Origin: Lachnospiraceae bacterium
GTDB lineage: Bacteria; Bacillota; Clostridia; Lachnospirales; Lachnospiraceae
NCBI GenBank assembly: GCA_016282215.1
Contig: JAEEKC010000310.1
Location: forward strand, 1 to 8,392
Reading direction: 5' to 3'
Length of the DNA: 8,392 nucleotides
The position numbers and the translations under genes are program-made. The notes under the pieces were generated by a model, which saw only the letters and a program-made list of their open reading frames with translations, was not told the origin of the DNA and did no database searches. Below, piece after piece: positions 1 to 5,793 of the stretch. The number at the start of each line of letters is the position of its first letter. The stretch's first letter is position 1.

Positions 1-582
1 CGCAACCTGTTTTGACCGGGCATAGGCTGTCAGTTTCTGCAGAAGTTGTAATTTATGTTTCAGATCCAGATAGGAAGTGGGTTCGTCCAGCACCAGGATC
101 CCGGGTTGCTGGCAGATTGCCCTGGCAAGCAATACCCTTTGCTTTTGGCCGTCGCTTAAGTTTTCAAACAGTTGCTCTTTGATATCCGATACATCCGTCC
201 ACTGCATGGCTTCCTCGACGATCCTGTCATCCTCTTTGGACAGAATGCCGAGCCTGCCCGTATAAGGATAACGGCCGATTTCCACCACTTCTTTACAGGT
301 CATAAGATTTCCCCGGACTTTGTATGTCATGACCACCGACATGCGCTTTGCAACATCCGAAGGCGCCAGAATCTCCCTGTCAGTGCCATCCAAAAAAACC
401 ACGCCGCCCCTTTTTCGAAGATTCCCCGTCAGGGTTTTCAGCAGCGTTGTTTTGCCACAGCCGTTCGGCCCGATCAGCGTCACGATCCGCCCCGGCGCAA
501 CCGTAAAGGAAATATCCCTGATCAGATCCGACTGATAGCCGATATTCAGTTGTCTTAATGCAATCCCGTTTTCAGTACACAT
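1..582 (-). CDS. ABC transporter ATP-binding protein, FecE/BtuD type (3' end cut by window edge)
   Basis: This is the cytoplasmic ATPase expected to drive the permease encoded just upstream. The 194 residues visible include an A-loop aromatic (Tyr16), Walker A GPNGCGKTT (38-46), the ABC signature LSDGQKQR (142-149), and Walker B with D-loop, ILVLDEPTSYLD (162-173). The switch histidine region and C-terminus lie beyond position 1. The Q-loop position, normally Gln in FecE (LLPQ), reads VVMT here (Thr86), followed by a conserved-looking segment ending in GRYPYTGR. I recall similar MSVV-(L/M)-T sequences in Clostridia ATPases of this group, so this may be a subfamily trait rather than damage. 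I chose ATG at 582. An in-frame ATG at 591 would add three residues but has no ribosome binding site at a usable distance. The gene starts 14 bases after the permease stop, so it belongs to the same operon. The family is certain. The substrate is inferred from the B12 riboswitch and the chelatase. Confidence 0.95.
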   Translation of the reverse strand, partial: MCTENGIALRQLNIGYQSDLIRDISFTVAPGRIVTLIGPNGCGKTTLLKTLTGNLRKRGGVVFLDGTDREILAPSDVAKRMSVVMTYKVRGNLMTCKEVVEIGRYPYTGRLGILSKEDDRIVEEAMQWTDVSDIKEQLFENLSDGQKQRVLLARAICQQPGILVLDEPTSYLDLKHKLQLLQKLTAYARSKQVA

Positions 583-596
583 ATCCTTCATCCTGA

Positions 597-1616
597 TTAT
601 TCATGACGCTCTTTCTCGCTGCTTCTTTTAAGCATCATGACGATCACCACCGGCACCAGAAAAACCGCTGTGACGGAACTGATGCTGACCTCAGTCGGTG
701 CAAACAGACACCTGGCAAGCAGATCGCAAAAAAGCGTGACGGCAGCGCCGCCGAGAAAACCGGCCGGTATCATGACATGCGCCTCGTCTGTCTTCAACAC
801 GGTCCTGACAAGGTGCGGCACAGCGATCCCCACAAACGAAATGGGGCCGGCAAATGCAGTCACACAGGCGGCAAGCAGGCTCGAGACCAGGATCAGCATA
901 ACGCGTAGAAACACCATATTGACCCCCACGCTTTTTGCGTAGCCTTCTCCGAGTCTGTACGCATTCATCGGCTTGATGATCGAGATACTCAGACACAGGC
1001 TTACAAAAACGATGACAGCGATCACTTTGATCTCACTGAAGTTGATGCCGGAAAGACTGCCCATGGACCAGTTATGAAGATTGACGATATTCGAATCATC
1101 CGCAAAAGTCACCACAAAATCCGTGATCGCCGAACAGATATAACCGACCATGATCCCGCATACCACCAGCACACTCATGCTCCTGACCTTCACTGACAGG
1201 GCCAATACGAACAGCATCGCTGTCATGGCTCCGATAAAAGCGGAAAGGACCATCATGAAAAGGCCCATGTCCTTTCCTCTTGACAAAAAGAAGATCATAA
1301 AAAGAGCGACCGCAAGTTTTGCGCCGGAAGAAATTCCCAGTACAAAAGGACCTACGATCGGATTTGCAAAAAAAGTTTGCAGAAGGTAACCGGAAAGAGC
1401 CAGTGCACCACCCAGCAGGAACCCCGCCACGACTCTCGGAAGCCGGATCCCCAAAACAATACTGACATAGACAGGCTCTGACCTCTCTCCCGCCAGAACG
1501 CCGAGCACCTGCGCCGGGCTCATGCCGGAACTGCCCACGATAAGGTTTATAAAGGCCAAAGCGGCGATCAATAAAAGTATGCAAATAAAGTATAATCCTG
1601 CGCGTCTTTTTTTCAT
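597..1616 (-). CDS. FecCD/BtuC-family ABC transporter permease
   Basis: This is the integral membrane subunit of a type II (BtuCD-like) importer for iron-siderophore, heme or corrinoid-type ligands. Its 339 residues match the usual family length of about 330. A positively charged start (MKKRR) leads into a first membrane helix at about 8-28. RLPR (58-61) precedes GALALSGYLLQ (70-80), and ANPIVGPFVLGISSGA (84-99) is the family's characteristic conserved block. FVGIAVPHLVR (261-271) is the conserved region near the helix that contacts the ATPase. The remainder is a series of hydrophobic helices, ending in a charged cytoplasmic tail. It begins 30 bases after the stop of the substrate-binding protein and ends just ahead of the ATPase, giving the usual binding protein-permease-ATPase order. 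The ribosome binding site is weak: an AGGA about 15 bases upstream. The sequence alone cannot separate corrinoid from heme or siderophore specificity. Confidence 0.95.
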   Translation of the reverse strand: MKKRRAGLYFICILLLIAALAFINLIVGSSGMSPAQVLGVLAGERSEPVYVSIVLGIRLPRVVAGFLLGGALALSGYLLQTFFANPIVGPFVLGISSGAKLAVALFMIFFLSRGKDMGLFMMVLSAFIGAMTAMLFVLALSVKVRSMSVLVVCGIMVGYICSAITDFVVTFADDSNIVNLHNWSMGSLSGINFSEIKVIAVIVFVSLCLSISIIKPMNAYRLGEGYAKSVGVNMVFLRVMLILVSSLLAACVTAFAGPISFVGIAVPHLVRTVLKTDEAHVMIPAGFLGGAAVTLFCDLLARCLFAPTEVSISSVTAVFLVPVVIVMMLKRSSEKERHE

Positions 1617-1646
1617 TCCGAACCCGGTTTTCCTGTTTCCGTCTTG

Positions 1647-3443
1647 TTACTTCAGTTTATTCAGATAGGTATACGGTCCTTCCGCATTACCCAAAACTCC
1701 CTTCAGATCCTGCATGAATTGTCCCATGCCCGTGATCTGCTGGAACAGATTCCTCTTGCTGCAATACACCTGAGATTCTTTTACTGCCTTAAAATCAGCG
1801 AACAGCCGATTCAATTTTATCACCCCATCTACAGAGCTAATCTCCCCGCCGATGGTACTGTTATAAATGATGATATCTGCATGATACGCCTGTGCGTAAA
1901 AATCTTCCATCTGCATGTTCATGGTGGACAGAGCATTATCACTTTCTCCGGTATCAGACAGGGCATAATGACCGCCGGAAAGTTCAATCATTTTGGTGAT
2001 ATAATCGCCCTGTTTTCGAACATTGATCAGTCCGTTCGCCGTCACATGGAAAAAAACGACACTTTTCCCGGTATCGGTTGTTTCTGACAAAAGAGGTCCG
2101 ATCAGCGCAAGTTGCTGCGTAAAATACTCCTGCGCCTCTTTTTGTCTGTCAAATAAAACGCCGTATAACTTGATCCACTCCAGCCTTCCGAGAGGATGCT
2201 CTTCATAACTGGAGGTTTCCACCAGTACCGGTATTCCAAGCTGCGTCAACTGCTCTTTTACCGCCGGTTCATGATAGATCATGGTATTTTCAATGGCAAG
2301 ATCACAGCCGGCTGTCAGCAGCAGTTCATAGTCGGGCGCCCTGTACTTTCCCGCATAAAGGATCTTTCCTTCCTGCATGGCTTTTTTGGCGTTTTCGATA
2401 TACCAGTCTTTTTCTGCCGTTCCGGAAAGTCTGATCCTGCCCAGCCCACCACAGGTATCGATCAGGTCCATCGCCGAGGTCGATACCAGATAGGCATGAT
2501 TCAACGGTTTTTTCAGGATCACGACATCTTCCGGCAGATCAGACGGAACTGCAGCGTCCTCCTCTACAGTCAGGTAAACGCCGGAGTTTGCTATGGCTAT
2601 CAGGTTATAACCATCATATGTCTCAATCTCAAAACCTTTTGCATAGGAAAGCGGCATGGTCTCTGTCAGGGACAGTCCGTTATCCTTCAGTGCTTTCTGC
2701 GCAGCTGACCTGGTCTTTTCGATCTGCCCGTCTGCAAACCGGCTTTCGCTCGTCCTGTCTTCATCCGTTTCATCTATGTCCGTCTCATCCGGTCCGTTCT
2801 GATCTGATCCGTTTTGTTCTGTGCCAGCCGCGCCTGCATCTTCTTTCACCGCCGGATCCATGTCATTCGCATCACCGACGTCCTTTTCGGCCTTCCTTTT
2901 ATCCCCCCAGGTGATCACATATTCAATCTCATGGGGCGTACTCATGGCCGTTGTATCCCCGATCACCGTCAGCGTCCCTTCCAGGGTGTCGACCGGTATT
3001 GTAAAGGTCGACTCCCCGCCGGGATTTTCGTTATCGTACTTTTGTCCGCCGACGATCATGTAATCGTAGTGAACACTGCTCCAAATAAATGTTGCGGTCA
3101 GTTCCCCGGCTTCTTCACGGACCTCGACAGGAGACTTGATATAGGCTTTTCCGGTTCCACCCTCAAAACCAATATCGACCAGCCAGGACTGTGCCGCCTC
3201 TTCCTGCCCTGCGTCATTTTCCGGATCCGAAATCTCAGAGACCGATGTTTCGGGATCTGATGTTTCAAAATCCGGTACCGGGGAGTCTGCGGTTTCCCTC
3301 TGCGTTTCTTCCGCAGGTCCGCTTCCCTGTGAAACTGAAGTAACCCCCTGCGATGCGCAGGAGGTTATGAATATCATAAGCATGATGAAAAGTAAGCACA
3401 TGCTAACTTTTTTAGGTTGACCGTGTATATTTTTCTTCATCAT
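1647..3443 (-). CDS. ABC transporter substrate-binding lipoprotein with N-terminal NEAT-like beta domain
   Basis: This is the cell-surface receptor of the importer, 598 residues from the ATG chosen here and almost twice the roughly 300-350 residues of a plain class III (Peripl_BP_2) binding protein. From this start, a basic N-region and hydrophobic stretch end in the lipobox FITSC, with Cys29 as the lipidated residue. An acidic Ser/Pro/Glu linker follows (to about 83). A beta-rich domain at about 85-180 carries WSSVHYDYM and MSTPHEIEY, patterns I associate with NEAT-like or iron-transport accessory domains in Clostridia. A second acidic Asp/Glu/Asn-rich linker spans about 184-235. The binding-protein fold occupies about 240-598, including VILKKPLNHAYLVS, CDLAIEN and GMGQFMQDLKGVLG. 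A TTG at 3506 and an ATG at 3470 are in frame, but the first would overlap the chelatase and both would put a charged extension before the signal peptide. ATG 3440 is equally possible. No strong ribosome binding site decides among them. Confidence 0.9.
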   Translation of the reverse strand: MMKKNIHGQPKKVSMCLLFIMLMIFITSCASQGVTSVSQGSGPAEETQRETADSPVPDFETSDPETSVSEISDPENDAGQEEAAQSWLVDIGFEGGTGKAYIKSPVEVREEAGELTATFIWSSVHYDYMIVGGQKYDNENPGGESTFTIPVDTLEGTLTVIGDTTAMSTPHEIEYVITWGDKRKAEKDVGDANDMDPAVKEDAGAAGTEQNGSDQNGPDETDIDETDEDRTSESRFADGQIEKTRSAAQKALKDNGLSLTETMPLSYAKGFEIETYDGYNLIAIANSGVYLTVEEDAAVPSDLPEDVVILKKPLNHAYLVSTSAMDLIDTCGGLGRIRLSGTAEKDWYIENAKKAMQEGKILYAGKYRAPDYELLLTAGCDLAIENTMIYHEPAVKEQLTQLGIPVLVETSSYEEHPLGRLEWIKLYGVLFDRQKEAQEYFTQQLALIGPLLSETTDTGKSVVFFHVTANGLINVRKQGDYITKMIELSGGHYALSDTGESDNALSTMNMQMEDFYAQAYHADIIIYNSTIGGEISSVDGVIKLNRLFADFKAVKESQVYCSKRNLFQQITGMGQFMQDLKGVLGNAEGPYTYLNKLK

Positions 3444-3486
3444 CACATATCGCCGGCAACAGCCCCTCATCAGTTTTCTATCTATA

Positions 3487-5187
3487 TTACTTCGGTGACG
3501 CCACAACTACTTTATGATCATACCATGTTCCCTTAGTTCCGACCAGTGCAAGATCAAACTCTTTGTCAAGGTAAGGAACAGGAACATCAAAACCATTGAC
3601 GGTCTCAGTTGTTCCGTCATCGTATGTCACTTCGTCCTTTGTGGGCTCAAGAAGCTTCGCACCGTCTTTTTGTGCATCCTCAGCAAGGCCAGGGAAGAGG
3701 TTTACGATCTTTTCGGACTGCAGGCTGATATGGATCGTCATTTCGCCGTTTTTCACCGTCAGCGTTCCGATATCATCCAATGTCTCGTTCACACGGAACA
3801 TGGAACTGTCTGTTGTGAATTTCACCTGATACTCACCGTCTGCAAGTGCAGCCTGATCTGCTGCATCATTTTTCTCATCCGCCGCTACGGTAACGCCGCT
3901 TTCGGAAAGGGCTGCTGCCGTATGCGCAACATACAGATCCTGCACGGCTTTGATCCTTCCGAGTCCTGCGATCTGGCAGTCAATGCTGTCAAAAGCACCG
4001 GATGCGGTAAACATACTCTTCCAGGAATCATCGTCATCACCGGCCATATCGTTGTTGGCATGGTCACCGGCAACAACCATCAGCGGACGAAGGATCACTT
4101 TTTTATAGCCTGCCTCTTTTACCGCTTCGATAGTGTTTTCACATGCGGTCTCCTCCGGCTCACCCTCTACGGTACCGATGAATACGTTCTTGTAACCGAG
4201 CTTCTCCATCTGGGTTGCCATCTGGCTGTAGCTGACCTTTGCAGTATGTGCGGTTCCGTGGCCCATGAATACAAAGGCCGTGCCGTCTTTATCTGCTGCG
4301 TCAAGGCTGTCAAATCCTGCGGATTTTACGGACTCTGCAACGATCGCTTCTGCGACTGCCTTCTTATCCTCGTTAATGACGGTTGCATCGCTTCCGACTT
4401 CGCCCAAAAGGGGCTCTGCAACGATAACGCTCTCGAACTGATCCTTATTTCCGTCAAGCGCCTCGCACAGTTCATCATACTCTGCGCCATGCATTAAATG
4501 GGTCGGCTGGACGATCAGGTTTTTCACACCGTTTGCCACCGCGCGGTCCAGTGCCTGCTGCACATTATCAATCTTCTCATCATCTCTGGCCTGCACATGG
4601 TTGATGATGATCTGCGCCGTAAAGGCTCTGCGGACGCTCCAGTCCGGATTAGCTGCCTGGATTGCTTTTTCAACACCGGAAATATCTTCGGCACGGCTGT
4701 CATTAAAGGAGGTACCGAAGCTGACGACCAGGATTTCGTTTTCGCCGATATCATCGGCATTCAGGGGATCATCCAAAGATGCATCTCCGGTATCTCTGCC
4801 GAAGTAATCAGGGTCCGCTTCTTCTCCCTCGACCATCTCCTTTTGCGCATCGGTCAGCGCATCCCATGCTGCCTTTGCCGCAGCGCACTGCGCGTCAGTC
4901 TCATCGGTTCTCTGCTGCACATAGATGGCATCGATCAGCGCAGCTGCCTCTGCAGCCTTCTCCTCGTCCGAAGGTTCTTCTGCTTCCTGTGTTTCCGCTT
5001 CCGTTACTTCCTCTTCCGGTTCCACTTTTTCTTCCTCGACAGGTTTGGTCTCTTCTACAGGTTCCTCCGTCTGCTCTGCCGGCTGTGTCTGTTCCAGGTT
5101 ACCTGAACCGCAACCTGCAAGCAATCCGCCTGCCATCAGGATGGCAGATACAACTGCCGCTGTTTTCATGACTACTCTTTTTTTCAT
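3487..5187 (-). CDS. cbiK: Exported lipoprotein CbiK-family sirohydrochlorin cobaltochelatase with accessory domains
   Basis: The core (about residues 151-430) matches CbiK, which inserts Co2+ into sirohydrochlorin in anaerobic B12 synthesis. Visible matches are ILVVSFGTSFNDSRAEDI, RRAFTAQIIINHVQARD, VFMGHGTAH (His310) and VVAGDHANNDMAGDDDDSWK (His376). Those two histidines correspond to the metal-binding catalytic pair of Salmonella CbiK. Unlike the roughly 260-residue cytoplasmic enzyme, this protein has 566 residues and a lipoprotein signal ending LLAGC (Cys26). An acidic Glu/Pro/Thr linker follows (30-75), then a helical module (76-125) with AAKAAWDALTDAQKEMV. A C-terminal beta-rich domain lies at about 447-563 (DGEYQVKFTTDSSMF to GTWYDHKVVV). 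It should therefore sit outside the membrane. A periplasmic CbiK is known in Desulfovibrio vulgaris. The start is well supported by GAGAGGAG seven bases upstream. It is the first gene of a B12-riboswitch operon, followed by the ABC importer. Family assignment is very sure. Cobalt versus iron, and the physiological tetrapyrrole, are open. Confidence 0.95.
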   Translation of the reverse strand: MKKRVVMKTAAVVSAILMAGGLLAGCGSGNLEQTQPAEQTEEPVEETKPVEEEKVEPEEEVTEAETQEAEEPSDEEKAAEAAALIDAIYVQQRTDETDAQCAAAKAAWDALTDAQKEMVEGEEADPDYFGRDTGDASLDDPLNADDIGENEILVVSFGTSFNDSRAEDISGVEKAIQAANPDWSVRRAFTAQIIINHVQARDDEKIDNVQQALDRAVANGVKNLIVQPTHLMHGAEYDELCEALDGNKDQFESVIVAEPLLGEVGSDATVINEDKKAVAEAIVAESVKSAGFDSLDAADKDGTAFVFMGHGTAHTAKVSYSQMATQMEKLGYKNVFIGTVEGEPEETACENTIEAVKEAGYKKVILRPLMVVAGDHANNDMAGDDDDSWKSMFTASGAFDSIDCQIAGLGRIKAVQDLYVAHTAAALSESGVTVAADEKNDAADQAALADGEYQVKFTTDSSMFRVNETLDDIGTLTVKNGEMTIHISLQSEKIVNLFPGLAEDAQKDGAKLLEPTKDEVTYDDGTTETVNGFDVPVPYLDKEFDLALVGTKGTWYDHKVVVASPK

Positions 5188-5203
5188 AACTGTTCTCCTC
5201 TCT

Positions 5204-5312
5204 AATTCACCAGTAGTGTTTCAGCTTCGTATTCTCATACCGGCCTTCTCACTTACTAATTTACCAATAGTATTTCGGCCCGTATTCTCATCCCCGGCTT
5301 TACACTGCTAAT
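5204..5312 (-). repeat. Two tandem copies of a ~53-bp leader repeat
   Basis: Two imperfect direct copies lie end to end: 5204-5259 and about 5258-5312, with a period of 52-54 bases. On the minus strand both contain a core of the form CCGnnATGAGAATACG (about 5224-5243 and 5277-5297), then a run resembling AATACTATTGGTAAATTAG. The promoter-proximal copy ends just after the riboswitch terminator. The second runs into the ribosome binding site of cbiK. A third, more diverged copy sits in front of the unrelated gene at 5794-7536. In the second copy GTAT-GAGA-ATAC could form a tiny hairpin with a GNRA-type loop. Function is unknown. Confidence 0.7.
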
Positions 5313-5353
5313 ATAACTATAATAGTTTTATGCGGCTTCGCTGTTCTCTTCCA

Positions 5354-5393
5354 CAAGAAAAGAAACCCCTGTGGCAAAACTGCCAAAGGGGTT
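5354..5393 (-). terminator. Intrinsic terminator of the cobalamin riboswitch
   Basis: On the minus strand AACCCCT pairs with AGGGGTT and an inner TGGCA pairs with TGCCA around a four-base loop, with one mismatch between the two helices. This is followed by a T-rich tract (TCTTTTCTT). It lies after the riboswitch and before the operon, so it is the natural off-switch for the downstream genes. Confidence 0.9.
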
Positions 5394-5456
5394 GTACGCA
5401 TAGAGATTCAAACAGTCCCGGGAAAAGCCGGCGCTGCTTAGACGTACGTACAACCA
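5390..5456 (-). promoter_or_regulatory. Antiterminator helix of the B12 riboswitch expression platform
   Basis: On the minus strand GGTTGTACG (5455-5447) is an exact complement of CGTACAACC (5398-5390). The helix can extend by one G-U and one A-U pair. The second strand overlaps the first four bases (AACC) of the terminator's left arm, so the two structures cannot form fully together. The complementarity is visible. That B12 binding shifts the balance toward the terminator is inferred from how this riboswitch class usually works. Confidence 0.65.
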
Positions 5457-5488
5457 ATGACTCGTGGCCTGAAGCACAGCTTCACGTA

Positions 5489-5676
5489 CAAAGAATGAGG
5501 CAGGTCTCCCGGCTGAAGCTAAGCTATGGCGCCTTCCCGGCAAAGCCAGTGACATAAGCCATAACCCATGTTGCGCTAACACGGTGACGAGTTCGTACAG
5601 GATTCTCACCTGTTTCCCTTTTCATCCGGACCGGATCTTTCTTTGTTTATCAGATCTCCGGACACCTCATCTTTTT
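5489..5676 (-). promoter_or_regulatory. Cobalamin (adenosylcobalamin-class) riboswitch
   Basis: Read on the minus strand, the region contains the class hallmarks in order. A P1 strand GATGAGG (5671-5663) pairs with CCTCATT near the 3' end (5500-5494). A P2 helix forms between two TCCGGA segments. The conserved block AAAAGGGAAACAGGTGAGAATCC comes next (given here as AAAAGGGAAAC then AGGTGAGAATCC), ending near 5605. The B12 box AGCCGGGAGACCTGCC (5514-5499) closes the core. The length, about 188 bases, is typical of the family. It lies between a clear promoter and a terminator, directly upstream of the chelatase-transporter operon, so excess B12 is expected to reduce expression of all four genes. 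Ligand class (adenosyl, methyl or hydroxo form) cannot be fixed by eye. Confidence 0.95.
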
Positions 5677-5693
5677 GTATAAAACCAATGGTT

Positions 5694-5722
5694 ATACTAT
5701 CACAATCCGGCAGATTAAACAA
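5694..5722 (-). promoter_or_regulatory. Sigma-A-type promoter for the B12-regulated operon
   Basis: On the minus strand a -35 box TTGTTT (5722-5717) is followed after exactly 17 bases by a -10 box TAGTAT (5699-5694). Transcription should begin near 5687, about 10 bases before the first riboswitch helix. It sits just beyond the terminator of the preceding gene, so the operon is transcribed on its own. Confidence 0.75.
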
Positions 5723-5730
5723 GTCAGTCA

Positions 5731-5760
5731 TAAAAAAACCGCCCGGTCAACCCGGGCGGT
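5731..5760 (-). terminator. Strong intrinsic terminator after the 580-residue gene
   Basis: On the minus strand ACCGCCCGG pairs perfectly with CCGGGCGGT (nine pairs, loop GTTGA), followed by a run of seven T. It lies 34 bases after the stop codon of the upstream gene and separates it from the B12 operon. Confidence 0.95.
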
Positions 5761-5793
5761 CCGTTATAACACATATACAGCCTGCCGTTTACT

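Noticed and set aside
3444..3506. Longer start (TTG 3506 or ATG 3470) for the substrate-binding lipoprotein
   Set aside because: It would put a Cys/Arg-rich extension in front of a normal lipoprotein signal. The TTG form overlaps the cbiK end, and neither has a ribosome binding site.
3514..4497. 327-codon plus-strand open frame
   Set aside because: It is antisense to the clearly real CbiK gene, and its translation has no recognisable domain.
5204..5312. Tandem repeats as a CRISPR fragment
   Set aside because: The two units are contiguous, without variable spacers, and diverged across their length.
5313..5335. Second promoter after the riboswitch terminator (AT-rich ACTATTATAGTTATATT)
   Set aside because: It has -10-like content but no acceptable -35 box at 16-18 bases. 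It would also bypass the riboswitch.
5328..5609. 93-codon minus-strand open frame
   Set aside because: It lies across the cobalamin riboswitch and terminator, and the RNA structure explains its conservation. No ribosome binding site or family resemblance.
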